Shown: positions 1 to 8,286 of the stretch, piece by piece
How the letters are laid out: the number at the start of each line of letters is the position of its first letter
Position numbering within the stretch: the first letter of the stretch is position 1
Origin: Bacillota bacterium
GTDB taxonomy: Bacteria > Bacillota > Clostridia > Oscillospirales > Acutalibacteraceae
NCBI GenBank assembly: GCA_023458755.1
Contig: JAEWYE010000073.1
Span: 1-64,000 of the forward strand
Direction: 5' to 3'
Length of the DNA stretch: 64,000 bases
Position numbers and translations under genes: made by a program
Notes under the pieces: model-generated
Databases searched by the model: none
What the model was told of the DNA's origin: nothing
The model's input: only the letters and a program-made list of their open reading frames with translations

Positions 1-146
1 GCGCAAAGCTCGCTTTCACTCTTTCCTTCGGCTATGCCTGTGTCAAAAAATTCTGTGTAGTCTGCCAAGATATCGTTTGCCTGTTGCTGTGAGAAATTTG
101 CTTTTAATGTTCGCTCTAAATTTTGCAGATAGTCTGACTTTTCCAA
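1..146 (-). CDS. DUF1700/HAAS-domain protein, N-terminal fragment cut by window edge
   Basis: Only the first 48 codons are inside the window. The start is a TTG preceded by a strong GGGGGAGG about nine bases upstream. The visible residues (EKSDYLQNLERTLKANF, then DILADYTEFFDTGIAEGKSE) match the helical N-terminal HAAS domain of DUF1700 membrane proteins, which often work with a PadR-type repressor. No padR gene lies directly upstream here; the 250 bases before the start hold no gene on this strand. The membrane part would lie outside the window. The family call rests on this short stretch only. Confidence 0.6.
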   Translation of the reverse strand, partial: MEKSDYLQNLERTLKANFSQQQANDILADYTEFFDTGIAEGKSESELC

Positions 147-315
147 GATAATATTCCTCCCCCTATTGATTAATAATCAGTAGCTGCTACCGTTACTATA
201 AACCACTATTGTGCATTAGTCAATAGAAAATTCATAATAAGATGAATTTTTGTATTCTCTTCCGTTCCTTAAAGCAAAGTTCTCCCTGTTAGGGTGCTTT
301 TCCTGCAGAGCTGAT

Positions 316-344
316 TTGATTACGGAACTAGGCGGTGGTATAAT
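316..344 (+). promoter_or_regulatory. Sigma-A-type promoter of the CLC transporter gene
   Basis: TTGATT at 316-321 and TATAAT at 339-344 are separated by 17 bases. Transcription would start near 351, giving a leader of about 50 nt. Confidence 0.65.
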
Positions 345-356
345 AAAATCTTGCAG

Positions 357-387
357 GCAGACTGCGAAATCCTCTGTCTTAGTCTGC
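357..387 (+). promoter_or_regulatory. Leader hairpin before the CLC gene
   Basis: GCAGACT (357-363) pairs perfectly with AGTCTGC (381-387), directly before the GGGGGG ribosome binding site at 390-395. It could modulate translation. It does not match the fluoride riboswitch consensus. Confidence 0.35.
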
Positions 388-400
388 AAGGGGGGCTTTT

Positions 401-1657
401 ATGCAAATGATGTGGAATTCTATTAAAAAGATATCGCATGATCTTTTGATATTTATAAAATGGATTGCACTTGCCTGTTTGGTAGGTACTGTGGTTGGCG
501 GAATCGGAACCCTGTTTTCCTATTGTGTTGAAAAGGCAACCCAATATCGAACCGCAAACGGCTGGCTTGTTTGGCTGCTGCCGGTGGGCGGTTTGGCAAT
601 CGTTTTTTGCTACCAGATAGCGAAAATGTCACATGACAAAGGGACAAACCGCGTTTTGGAGTCCGTGCGTTCCCGGGAACAGCTTTCCGGTAAAATGGCA
701 CCGCTTATTTTCGTTTCTACCGTGATTACTCACCTGTTTGGCGGTTCCGCCGGCCGCGAGGGTGCCGCGCTGCAATTGGGCGGCAGTCTGGGGTATCAAA
801 TCGGCAAATGGATGTATCTGGATGAAAAGGATCTGCGTATAATTACCATGTGCGGCATGAGCGCGGGCTTTGCCGCGTTGTTCCGTACACCCCTGACAGC
901 GGCGGTGTTTTCTATGGAAGTGATTAGTGTCGGTGTGATGTATTACGCGGCGCTTGTCCCCTGCGTGATTGCCGCACTGATTGGTTATTCCATTTCCGGA
1001 TTCTTTGGTATGCCCGCACCGTTTTATCCGATACAGGGAATTCCGAATCTGCATTTTGTGCCGGTCCTGCAAGTTTTACTGCTTTCCATACTGTGCGCAG
1101 GACTGAGTATTCTGTTCTGCATGGCTCTCCATCAATCCGGAAAGCTATACAAAAAGTATCTTAAGAATAAATATTTACGCATAGTAGTAGGCGGCGTTTT
1201 GGTGATTGCACTTACTTATATGTTCCGCACCACCGATTATCTTGGCGCGGGTATGAACATCATCCAAACTGCCATGACTGGCTCGTCAAAACCGGAAGCA
1301 TTTGTACTGAAAATGCTGTTTACCGTAATCACCCTTGGCGCGGGCTATAAGGGCGGCGAAATTGTACCGGCATTCTTTGTCGGGGCAACCTTTGGGAACG
1401 CCGTAGGCGGTTTGATAGGGCTAAATCCGACGTTCGGCGCGGCAGTCGGTCTAATGGCGGTGTTCTGCGGGGTGACCAACTGCCCGATGACCGCGTTTTT
1501 TATCAGCGTGGAGCTGTTCGGAATAAACGGCGCGTTTTATTATCTGCTTGCTGCCGCCGTAAGCTATATGCTTTCCGGATATTACGGACTGTATAGTAAG
1601 CAGAAGATTGTATACTCAAAGTTTAAGCCTCAGTTTATTGACAAGTTCAGTAAATAG
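401..1657 (+). CDS. CLC-family anion channel/antiporter, resembling the CLC-F (fluoride) clade
   Basis: Integral membrane protein of 418 residues that moves halide anions, probably by exchange with protons. It carries the gating-glutamate motif GREGA (in GGSAGREGAALQLGGSLG) and a late pore motif GGEIVPAFFVGATFG. The classical chloride-selectivity motif GSGIP is missing; the equivalent stretch reads KGTNRVLES, which is closer to CLC-F fluoride exporters. There is no C-terminal CBS domain, as is usual for bacterial members. The ATG at 401 has GGGGGG five bases upstream; ATGs at 407 and 410 are possible. The gene is monocistronic: own promoter, and a hairpin terminator 50 bp downstream. Membership of CLC is firm; fluoride specificity is inference. 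Confidence 0.85.
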   Translation: MQMMWNSIKKISHDLLIFIKWIALACLVGTVVGGIGTLFSYCVEKATQYRTANGWLVWLLPVGGLAIVFCYQIAKMSHDKGTNRVLESVRSREQLSGKMAPLIFVSTVITHLFGGSAGREGAALQLGGSLGYQIGKWMYLDEKDLRIITMCGMSAGFAALFRTPLTAAVFSMEVISVGVMYYAALVPCVIAALIGYSISGFFGMPAPFYPIQGIPNLHFVPVLQVLLLSILCAGLSILFCMALHQSGKLYKKYLKNKYLRIVVGGVLVIALTYMFRTTDYLGAGMNIIQTAMTGSSKPEAFVLKMLFTVITLGAGYKGGEIVPAFFVGATFGNAVGGLIGLNPTFGAAVGLMAVFCGVTNCPMTAFFISVELFGINGAFYYLLAAAVSYMLSGYYGLYSKQKIVYSKFKPQFIDKFSK

Positions 1658-1709
1658 GGACGCATAGTATGCGGCCCAATACAATTCGGATATTCTATTC
1701 AAAAAATCA

Positions 1710-1736
1710 GGAGCAGTCTCATTATGAGACTGCTCC
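1710..1736. terminator. Bidirectional terminator between the CLC gene and nrdG
   Basis: GGAGCAGTCTCA / TGAGACTGCTCC form a perfect 12-bp stem with a 3-nt loop. A run of six A on the left gives a U-tract for leftward nrdDG transcripts, and CTGTTTT follows on the right for the CLC transcript. Confidence 0.85.
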
Positions 1737-1741
1737 CTGTT

Positions 1742-2245
1742 TTATATTTCGCACAAAACGATGTGCCCTGTTTTGCGGGTTTGGCTCATGTCAATGACCC
1801 GCTGGTTTCGGCTCCCCCGGAACAAAAGTGTCAAATCGCGCTGCTCCAGTTCGAATCTGCCGTCAATCAATACATCGGTCTGTTCCAGCAAGGCATTGAT
1901 GGCGGGGTCGTTTTTCGCCTGAAGCTGCTCCAGTGTGTAGCCGGTGTAAGCAGTAATATCCAAATGCTGCTCATGCAGCCGTTTTGCAAGCTTTGCAAGC
2001 GGTGCGGGCTGGCAGAACGGTTCGCCGCCGCTGAAGGTAACACCTTTGAGCAGCGGGTTTTCCACAATTTCTTCAAACAATGTGGAAAGCTCCGCGTCTT
2101 TTCCGCCTTTGAAATCATGTGTCTGCGGATTGTGGCAGCCGGGGCAGTTGTGGGGGCATCCCTGGGTGAAAATCACATAGCGGATGCCCTTGCCGTCCAC
2201 GATGGATTCATCTACCGTGCCGCTTATTCGAAGTGTATCGTTCAT
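1742..2245 (-). CDS. nrdG: Anaerobic ribonucleoside-triphosphate reductase activating protein
   Basis: Radical SAM activase of 167 residues that installs the glycyl radical on NrdD. The [4Fe-4S] motif CPHNCPGC (C-x3-C-x2-C, near residue 30) is followed by NPQTHDF, typical of NrdG. The glycine-rich TFSGGEPF for SAM binding is present. Length is normal. It lies 18 bp downstream of nrdD on the same strand and should be cotranscribed. The start has AGGA nine bases upstream. Confidence 0.95.
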   Translation of the reverse strand: MNDTLRISGTVDESIVDGKGIRYVIFTQGCPHNCPGCHNPQTHDFKGGKDAELSTLFEEIVENPLLKGVTFSGGEPFCQPAPLAKLAKRLHEQHLDITAYTGYTLEQLQAKNDPAINALLEQTDVLIDGRFELEQRDLTLLFRGSRNQRVIDMSQTRKTGHIVLCEI

Positions 2246-2263
2246 GGCTCATTCCTAAATCGT

Positions 2264-4600
2264 TTATTTTAAGCCGTGCTTTACGCGGTCTTTTTCTTCG
2301 GCGCGCTTCGCATTGTTCCAGCGGTCGGTGGTGCCGACCAAGTAACCGGTGATTCTGCGGATACGCTCGAAGTTCGGGTTTCCATCGCCCTCTTTGCGGT
2401 GGCATTTCGGGCACTCATTGTCGATGATGCCGTTAAATCCGCAGACAGGGTCGCGGTCGACCGGATGGTTCACGGAGCCGTAGCCGATGCCGGCTTCTTT
2501 CATGCAGCGGATGATGGATTCAAACGCGTCCAGATTTTTGCAGGTATCGCCGTCCAGCTCTACGTAGCTGATATGCCCCGCGTTGGTGAGGTTATGATAC
2601 GGCGCTTCCAGCTGAATCTTTTTATAAGCCTTAATCGGGTAATACACCGGAACGTGGAACGAGTTGGTGTAATAGTCACGGTCGGTCACACCGGCAATGA
2701 TGCCGTATTTCTGCTTATCAATTCTTACAAAACGTCCGCTCAAGCCTTCGGCGGGAGTGGCAAGCAGTGTAAAGTTCAAACCGGTTTTGCTGGATTCTTC
2801 ATCCATGCGGGCACGCATGTGGCCGACAATTTCAAGACCTAGCTTCTGGCTTTCAGCGCTTTCGCCATGGTGCTTGCCGGTTAACGCGACCAATGTTTCC
2901 GCCAGACCGATAAAGCCCATGCTCAAGGTACCGTGCTTTAGTACTTCCTCAACGCTGTCGTCCGGTCCCAGATGCTCCGAACCAATCCAAACGCCCTGCC
3001 CCATTAAGAACGGATAGTTGCGGCCCTTTTTGCTGCATTGAATGTGAAAGCGGTGCAGCAGCTGGCGAATAACCATATCAATGCGTTCATCCAGCAGTTT
3101 GTAGAAGGTATCAATGTCGCCCTTCGCTCTTATACCGATTCGCGGCAGATTCACAGAGGTGAAGCTCAAATTGCCTCTGCCACAGGTCGTTTCCTGATTT
3201 TTATCATAGGTATTGCCCATAACGCGGGTACGGCAGCCCATATAGGCGACTTCGGTATCGTAATCGCCCTCTTTGTAATACTGCAGATTGAACGGTGCGT
3301 CCAAAAAGCTGAAATTTGGAAACAGGCGTTTTGCGGAAACACGAATGGCAAGCTTGAACAAATCGTAGTTCGGGTCGCCTTCGTTGTAGTTGATCCCCTC
3401 TTTTACCTTGAAAATCTGAACTGGGAAAATTGGGGTTTCGCCCTCACCCAGACCGGCTTCGGTGGCAAGCAGAAGGTTCTTTATCGCGATTCTTGCTTCC
3501 GGCGAGGTATCTGTGCCGTAGTTGACGGAACTGAACGGAACCTGTGCGCCCGCGCGGGAGTTCATAGTGTTCAGGTTATGGATAAAGGCTTCCATCGCTT
3601 GGAAGGTAGCACGTTCGGTATCAGACAATGCGGTTTTGACCGCGTAAGCGTGAGCTCTTTTGGTTTCTTCCGCCGAAATCGGCTGAAATAAATGCTCCTG
3701 CTGGTGTTTGGGCAGGTAGTTTACCAATTCTGCGCCAAAATTGTCGATATCGGAAATGGTTACCGGAACAGTAATATCCGCTTCAATCGCGTTTGCTAAG
3801 GCCCTTGTATCTTCCGCCGACATATCCATGGTGATTTGCAGGTGCTGTGCCAGCGCTTTCAGATAATTTCTTTTAAATGTTTTCGCCACGCCGGGTGCCA
3901 TACAGTAATCAAAGTTCGGGATGCTCTGCCCGCCGTGCATTTCGTTTTGATTCGCCTGAATCGCAATGCAGGCAAGTGCGGAATAACTTTGAATATCGTT
4001 TGGTTCACGCAGGAAACCGTGACCGGTGGAAAATCCGTCATGGAATAATTTTAACAGATTAATCTGGCAGCAGGTTTCGGTGAGCATGTAAAAGTCTTTA
4101 TCGTGAATATGAATATCGCCGTTGGCGTGGGCGAGTGCAATGTCTTTTGGAAGGATGTAGTTGTCAATAAAATACTTGGCGCCCTCGGAACCGTATTTCA
4201 GCATGGTGCCCATGGCGGTATCGGCGTCAATGTTTGCGTTTTCCCGCTTAATATCCGCGTCTTTTGCATCTTGAAAAGTTAATTCTTTGTAGATATCCAT
4301 TAAATCCGCTTCTGTTTGGCGGATTTTGGCGTGTTCCGCGCGGTAGAGGATATAGGCCTTTGCTGTTTTTGCATAGTCGGCGGAAATCAGTTTTTGCTCC
4401 ACAATATCCTGTATCTGTTCCACGGTGGGAACATCGGAATCATGGAATACGCCGACTACCTGTTCGGTTAGACTGTCTAAAATCTGGTCGGTCATTTTCT
4501 CATCGGCAATCGGAACATTTGCTTTGCGGATTGCATTGCGGATTTTTTCAGCGTCAAAAGAGACGATTACTCCATTACGCTTTTTAATTGTACTAACCAT
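2264..4600 (-). CDS. nrdD: Anaerobic ribonucleoside-triphosphate reductase, class III
   Basis: Makes deoxyribonucleotides from NTPs without oxygen. The N-terminus (MVSTIKKRNG...) is an ATP-cone allosteric domain. The large central domain follows, then a C-terminal Cys-rich stretch DPVCGFNG...CPKC (probable zinc site) and the glycyl-radical motif RITGYLVG, with Gly near residue 752. I chose the ATG at 4600 (778 residues): an in-frame extension to 4720 reads through the promoter and has no family similarity, whereas GAGG precedes 4600. First gene of nrdD-nrdG. A promoter lies at 4680-4708 and a 17-bp palindrome lies in the leader. Confidence 0.96.
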   Translation of the reverse strand: MVSTIKKRNGVIVSFDAEKIRNAIRKANVPIADEKMTDQILDSLTEQVVGVFHDSDVPTVEQIQDIVEQKLISADYAKTAKAYILYRAEHAKIRQTEADLMDIYKELTFQDAKDADIKRENANIDADTAMGTMLKYGSEGAKYFIDNYILPKDIALAHANGDIHIHDKDFYMLTETCCQINLLKLFHDGFSTGHGFLREPNDIQSYSALACIAIQANQNEMHGGQSIPNFDYCMAPGVAKTFKRNYLKALAQHLQITMDMSAEDTRALANAIEADITVPVTISDIDNFGAELVNYLPKHQQEHLFQPISAEETKRAHAYAVKTALSDTERATFQAMEAFIHNLNTMNSRAGAQVPFSSVNYGTDTSPEARIAIKNLLLATEAGLGEGETPIFPVQIFKVKEGINYNEGDPNYDLFKLAIRVSAKRLFPNFSFLDAPFNLQYYKEGDYDTEVAYMGCRTRVMGNTYDKNQETTCGRGNLSFTSVNLPRIGIRAKGDIDTFYKLLDERIDMVIRQLLHRFHIQCSKKGRNYPFLMGQGVWIGSEHLGPDDSVEEVLKHGTLSMGFIGLAETLVALTGKHHGESAESQKLGLEIVGHMRARMDEESSKTGLNFTLLATPAEGLSGRFVRIDKQKYGIIAGVTDRDYYTNSFHVPVYYPIKAYKKIQLEAPYHNLTNAGHISYVELDGDTCKNLDAFESIIRCMKEAGIGYGSVNHPVDRDPVCGFNGIIDNECPKCHRKEGDGNPNFERIRRITGYLVGTTDRWNNAKRAEEKDRVKHGLK

Positions 4601-4631
4601 TTCAAAACATCCTCTTTCCCAAATTTTAAGA

Positions 4632-4648
4632 TTGTGTGCAGCACACAA
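4632..4648. promoter_or_regulatory. 17-bp palindrome in the nrdD leader
   Basis: TTGTGTGC-A-GCACACAA is a perfect inverted repeat about 25 nt downstream of the inferred nrdD start site. It may be a repressor operator or a short RNA hairpin. It does not fit the NrdR box consensus, which has an AT-rich centre. Confidence 0.45.
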
Positions 4649-4679
4649 AATGTACGATAAGAAGAAAAGTACAGTTTGA

Positions 4680-4708
4680 ATTTTACTGCATGCTGTGATG
4701 ATTGTCAA
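4680..4708 (-). promoter_or_regulatory. Promoter of nrdDG
   Basis: Read on the minus strand, TTGACA (4708-4703) and TAAAAT (4685-4680) are separated by 17 bases, a near-consensus sigma-A promoter. The start site would be near 4673. Confidence 0.8.
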
Positions 4709-4735
4709 GATAAAATACAAGATATTGATTAAAAT

Positions 4736-5341
4736 TCACTCAAGGATACAACCCATTTCTTCCGCAATCTGTACGGCCTGCTGTAAGTCAATCTTTGTGT
4801 TTTTCAGCAGAATACTTTTCATATCCACCCCGTTCAGTCTGGCATCGCGAAGATCTACATCCTTTAAATTTGCCCCGCGCAGCACGGCTTCGGTAAGATC
4901 GCACCCGCACAAAATTGACTTTTCCAGATTGGCATTTGTAAAATTCGTATGATCAAAGTGAATGCCGCCCAAATTCATTTTCTGTAAGTCACAGGATTCA
5001 AAAACGGCATAGGAAAAGTTTCCGCCGTTTATCGCAAATCCGGTAAGGTCAGCATTTGAAAAGCTGCTGCCGCTGCATTTGCACTCGTTAAAAATGGCGC
5101 TGAACAGGCTTGCGCCGTTAAATTGGCAGTTGATAAACGCACTGGATTGATGAGTCGATTCGTTCAAGCGGGCAAAAGAAAAATTACAGTTGATAAATTG
5201 ACAGGATTTTGTAGTCAGCCCGCTCATGCTGGCACCGAAAAATTTGCAGTTTGTAAAAGTGCAGCCGTTCAGATGCCTGTCCGAAAAATCGACGTCCGTC
5301 AGGGTTTGGCTTTCATATGTCTTGCTTGCTTCGTCAAACAT
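4736..5341 (-). CDS. Pentapeptide-repeat protein
   Basis: Soluble protein of 201 residues made almost wholly of A(D/N)LXX-like five-residue repeats (for example LTDVDFSDRHLNGCTF, ANLEKSILCGCDLTEAVL), which fold as a right-handed quadrilateral beta-helix. It is unusually rich in Cys and Asn. Length is like Qnr/MfpA gyrase-protecting proteins, but repeat architecture alone does not show that function. I prefer the ATG at 5341; a GTG at 5350 is only two bases from GAGG, too close. It is the last gene of the rsmI block, 44 bp after rsmI, and stops 28 bp before the nrdD -35 box. Confidence 0.8.
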   Translation of the reverse strand: MFDEASKTYESQTLTDVDFSDRHLNGCTFTNCKFFGASMSGLTTKSCQFINCNFSFARLNESTHQSSAFINCQFNGASLFSAIFNECKCSGSSFSNADLTGFAINGGNFSYAVFESCDLQKMNLGGIHFDHTNFTNANLEKSILCGCDLTEAVLRGANLKDVDLRDARLNGVDMKSILLKNTKIDLQQAVQIAEEMGCILE

Positions 5342-5385
5342 GCAGTTCACGACCTCTTTATATGGCTGTAAATCAAATGCTGGGT

Positions 5386-6222
5386 TTAACCGTTCAGCAT
5401 AGCTTTATAAAGTTCGCCCTTTTTAAATCCGGTTTCCTGTGCGGCCTGTTTTGCCGCGTCCGATGGAGAAATGCCGGACTGTGCCAGCTCTTTTGCAAGG
5501 GAGACGGCCTCTTCCAATGTATATTCCGATTTTTCCGGCGCGGGCGTGCCTTCAATTACCAGCACGATTTCCCCTTTTGCACTGCCGTCCGCAAAACGCT
5601 CCGCCGCTTCGGAAAGGGTGGTGCGGATGACTTCTTCATGGATTTTGGTCAGTTCGCGCACAACAGCAATGCGCCGCTCGCCCCAAGCGGCAAGCATATC
5701 GTTCAGCGTGGCGGCAAGCTTGTGTGGCGCTTCGTAGAAAATCATGGTACGCTGCTCATTTTTTACTTCCAAAAGGTGTTCTCTCCGGCTTTTTTTGTTC
5801 ACGCTCAAAAAGCCCTCAAAAGTAAAACGGCCGGTAGGCAGGCCGGAAATTGCAAGTGCGGAAACGACCGCGCTGGGTCCGGGAATTACCAATACTTGAA
5901 TTCCAAGCTCGGCGCACTGCGCTACAAGCATTTCACCCGGGTCCGAGATGGCGGGCATACCGGCGTCGGAAACAAGGGCGCAGGTCTCCCCGGCCGCGAT
6001 ACGGGCGCAGATGAGATCGCCGCGCTCGCGCTTGTTGTGTTCAAAGTAACTGACCATCGGTTTTTTGATTCCAAAATGGTTCAGTAATTTTAAGGTGACA
6101 CGTGTATCTTCCGCCGCAATAAAATCAGCGGCGTGGAGCGTTTCCACCGCACGCGGGGAAAAGTCGGACAAATTGCCGATCGGTGTGCCGACCACGAATA
6201 ATTTTCCGATTTTTTCACTCAT
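5386..6222 (-). CDS. rsmI: 16S rRNA (cytidine-1402-2'-O)-methyltransferase
   Basis: Methylates the ribose of C1402 in the ribosomal P-site region using SAM. Family motifs are plain: VVGTPIGNLSDFSPRA at the N-terminus, AAEDTRVTLKLLNHF, VSDAGMPAISDPGE and IPGPSAVVSALAISGLP. Length of 278 residues is normal. The ATG overlaps the stop of trmN6 by four bases (ATGA), indicating translational coupling, and has AAGGAGG six bases upstream. Confidence 0.96.
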   Translation of the reverse strand: MSEKIGKLFVVGTPIGNLSDFSPRAVETLHAADFIAAEDTRVTLKLLNHFGIKKPMVSYFEHNKRERGDLICARIAAGETCALVSDAGMPAISDPGEMLVAQCAELGIQVLVIPGPSAVVSALAISGLPTGRFTFEGFLSVNKKSRREHLLEVKNEQRTMIFYEAPHKLAATLNDMLAAWGERRIAVVRELTKIHEEVIRTTLSEAAERFADGSAKGEIVLVIEGTPAPEKSEYTLEEAVSLAKELAQSGISPSDAAKQAAQETGFKKGELYKAMLNG

Positions 6223-6959
6223 CGGTGTCCCTCCTTATAATCTCCGTAAATTTGTTTCATTTCTTCCGATATATTTCCGAATTCGTCTTCAATCAGCAAG
6301 GGGGTGCTTACTTGCAAACCCGGTTTTCCGCCGCGTTTTGCTTCCAGTAAAAACAGGCTCGGCGCTTTGACTGCCCGCTGCTGCACAAAGCGCAGGCGCT
6401 TAGGTTCCATACCTGCCTTACGCAGCTCGGTAACCGTGTCGCACAGACGTTCCGGGCGCTGGCAAAGACAAAACCTTCCGCCAAAGCGCAAAGCGGGGGA
6501 TGCGGCGTTTGCGATGTCCGCAAGGCTGCATTGCTCCTCGTGGCGGGCAATACGCAGGCTTGCCTCTTTATTTACAATGCCGGTTCCCAAAGCCTTGTAG
6601 GGCGGGTTGCAGGCAATTAAATCCAAATTACGCAGCCGCTTGTCCTTTTTCAAGTCACGGATATCCGCGGGAAGAACCTCTATTACCGGTTCCAGATGGT
6701 TATATTCCACCGAACGCATTGCCAACTTGCAGGCGGCAGGCTGCAGCTCAATTGCATAAATATGTTTCGGTTTGCTGCGTGTACTCCATATCAGCGGAAT
6801 CGTACCGCAGCCGGTGCCGAAATCGGCGCAGATATCCCCGCTGTGCGGCATGGAAAATGCCGCAAGCAGAATCGTATCCGTATTAAAGGTGTGCTGCGGT
6901 GAAACAATTACCGAACAGCTTTTCGAAAGAGGTTCCAGGTGTTCATCCTCAAATAGCAT
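6219..6959 (-). CDS. trmN6: tRNA1(Val) (adenine-37-N6)-methyltransferase (YabB/TrmN6 family)
   Basis: Class I SAM methyltransferase of 246 residues. The SAM site is ADFGTGCGTIPL (about residues 41-52) and the catalytic N-methyltransferase motif is NPPY in IACNPPYKALGTG. The N-terminus has the family's SPQHTFNTDTILLA. It is the counterpart of Bacillus YabB, next to rsmI (yabC) as in Bacillus, with a four-base overlap. GGAGG precedes the ATG. The exact tRNA target in this organism is inferred from the family. Confidence 0.9.
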   Translation of the reverse strand: MLFEDEHLEPLSKSCSVIVSPQHTFNTDTILLAAFSMPHSGDICADFGTGCGTIPLIWSTRSKPKHIYAIELQPAACKLAMRSVEYNHLEPVIEVLPADIRDLKKDKRLRNLDLIACNPPYKALGTGIVNKEASLRIARHEEQCSLADIANAASPALRFGGRFCLCQRPERLCDTVTELRKAGMEPKRLRFVQQRAVKAPSLFLLEAKRGGKPGLQVSTPLLIEDEFGNISEEMKQIYGDYKEGHR

Positions 6960-7058
6960 ACGCCCTCCGCAGGTCTGTTTTCGTCAGTTTTATAAAAGAA
7001 GAAAGCAAAAGAAAAAAGGCGGGCGTATAAACGCTCCGCCTTTCGTCTATGTATTTGA

Positions 7059-7229
7059 TTATGCCTGAGCTGGGGCGCCGACTGGGCAAACACCCTCGCA
7101 GGAACCGCACTCTGTGCAAAGTTCCGGATCAATTACATATTTGCTGTCGCCTTCAGAAATAGCACCAACTGGGCACTCTGCTGCGCATGCGCCACAAGAG
7201 ATGCATTCATCACTAATTGCATATGCCAT
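7059..7229 (-). CDS. Small 2[4Fe-4S] ferredoxin
   Basis: A 56-residue clostridial-type ferredoxin, a low-potential electron carrier. The two cluster motifs are CISCGACAAECP and CTECGSCEGVCP, each C-x2-C-x2-C-x3-CP. The start is the ATG at 7229 with GGAGGTG seven bases upstream; the seven-codon extension would swallow that site. It has its own promoter and sits between ricT and trmN6, the place taken by yabA in Bacillus. Confidence 0.95.
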   Translation of the reverse strand: MAYAISDECISCGACAAECPVGAISEGDSKYVIDPELCTECGSCEGVCPVGAPAQA

Positions 7230-7261
7230 AAGGGAACACCTCCATATCATTTTACCTCTTT

Positions 7262-7289
7262 ATTTTAACACAGTTCCCTAAAATTGCAA
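7262..7289 (-). promoter_or_regulatory. Promoter of the ferredoxin gene
   Basis: Minus strand TTGCAA (7289-7284), 16-base spacer, TAAAAT (7267-7262). A 7-bp inverted repeat (AGGGAAC in the spacer, GTTCCCT before the start codon) flanks the start site. Confidence 0.55.
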
Positions 7290-7362
7290 TATCTTTGCAC
7301 AAGATATTTTAAGCGTGGCATATTTTGTAAAAATTTGTAAGCTAGCTATTGCGCATCGGATT

Positions 7363-8232
7363 TTAGTCTTTTTCTAAGCCCTTTAATTTTTCCAATTCGC
7401 TCTTGTCAATGCGGATTTGTCCATCTTTCAGCAGTTTTACCTGTTTCACATTAAAAATCTGCGGAGCGGCATCCGGAGCCTTATCCATGCGAATAGTCAG
7501 CATACCGGTCAGCATGTTTTGATCGATGACGGTTCCCTTTCCATCCGGTGTCATTACAATCGCGTTTACCTTCGGTGTGTTGCGGAGCAGGTCAAGGTAG
7601 GCCTCCTGCTCATATTTCAGGCAGCACATCAGTCTGCCGCAGGTGCCCGAAATTTTAACCGGATTAAGCGACAACCCCTGCTCTTTTGCCATTTTAATGG
7701 AAACCGGCTGGAATCCTCCCAAAAAAGAGGAGCAGCAGAACTCGCGTCCGCAAATGCCGAGCCCGCCGAGCATTTTCGCCTCGTCGCGCACGCCAATCTG
7801 GCGCAGCTCGATTCTGGTGCGGAAAACAGATGCCAAATCCTTGACCAGCTCGCGGAAATCCACGCGGCCGTCCGCGGTAAAATAGAACAGGATTTTACTG
7901 TTGTCAAACGTGTATTCCACATCGACCAGCTTCATGTCCAGTTTATGGGCAAGAATCTTTTTCGTACAAATATCAAAAGCGGATTTTTCCTTTACGCGGT
8001 TCTCCGCAACTTTTATCAAATCCTCTTTTGTCGCAATGCGAATCAGTTTTTTGAGCGGCTGCACAATGCCGTCGTCGCTGATGTTGCGGTTTTCCATCGC
8101 AATTTCGCCGCATTCCACACCGCGGGCGGTTTCTACGATTACCATATCGCCCTTTTTCAATGTGTTCCCATCCGGGTCAAAATAATAAACCTTACCGACA
8201 TTTTTAAAACGAACGCCAACTACTTCGGCCAT
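7363..8232 (-). CDS. ricT: PSP1-domain regulatory iron-sulfur protein RicT (YaaT)
   Basis: Homologue of the RicT subunit of the Bacillus Y-complex (RicA/F/T), which steers RNase Y processing of mRNAs. The PSP1 core shows ICGREFCCSSFL and TCGRLMCCLKYE, the Cys-rich motifs that ligate Fe-S clusters. 289 residues, normal length. The gene lies 54 bp downstream of holB, as yaaT does in Bacillus. The ATG has GGAGGG five bases upstream. Confidence 0.93.
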   Translation of the reverse strand: MAEVVGVRFKNVGKVYYFDPDGNTLKKGDMVIVETARGVECGEIAMENRNISDDGIVQPLKKLIRIATKEDLIKVAENRVKEKSAFDICTKKILAHKLDMKLVDVEYTFDNSKILFYFTADGRVDFRELVKDLASVFRTRIELRQIGVRDEAKMLGGLGICGREFCCSSFLGGFQPVSIKMAKEQGLSLNPVKISGTCGRLMCCLKYEQEAYLDLLRNTPKVNAIVMTPDGKGTVIDQNMLTGMLTIRMDKAPDAAPQIFNVKQVKLLKDGQIRIDKSELEKLKGLEKD

Positions 8233-8286
8233 GTGTACCCTCCAATAACAATATAAATTTACCGGGAATTCCCGTATACAAACGAA

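Noticed and set aside
150..400. Fluoride riboswitch before the CLC gene
   Set aside because: CTGATTTGATTACG loosely recalls the 3' part of the motif, but the GGNGATGG and AACCGCC segments are missing and the promoter lies inside this stretch.
3038..3691. Long plus-strand reading frame opposite nrdD
   Set aside because: It is fully antisense to the conserved nrdD coding sequence, has no family similarity and no good ribosome binding site.
5317..6087. 256-codon plus-strand frame opposite rsmI
   Set aside because: Shadow of rsmI; no recognisable motif and no promoter or ribosome binding site.
7417..8256. 279-codon plus-strand frame opposite ricT
   Set aside because: Antisense shadow of a well-supported gene; composition (Phe/His/Arg-rich) is not protein-like for this organism.
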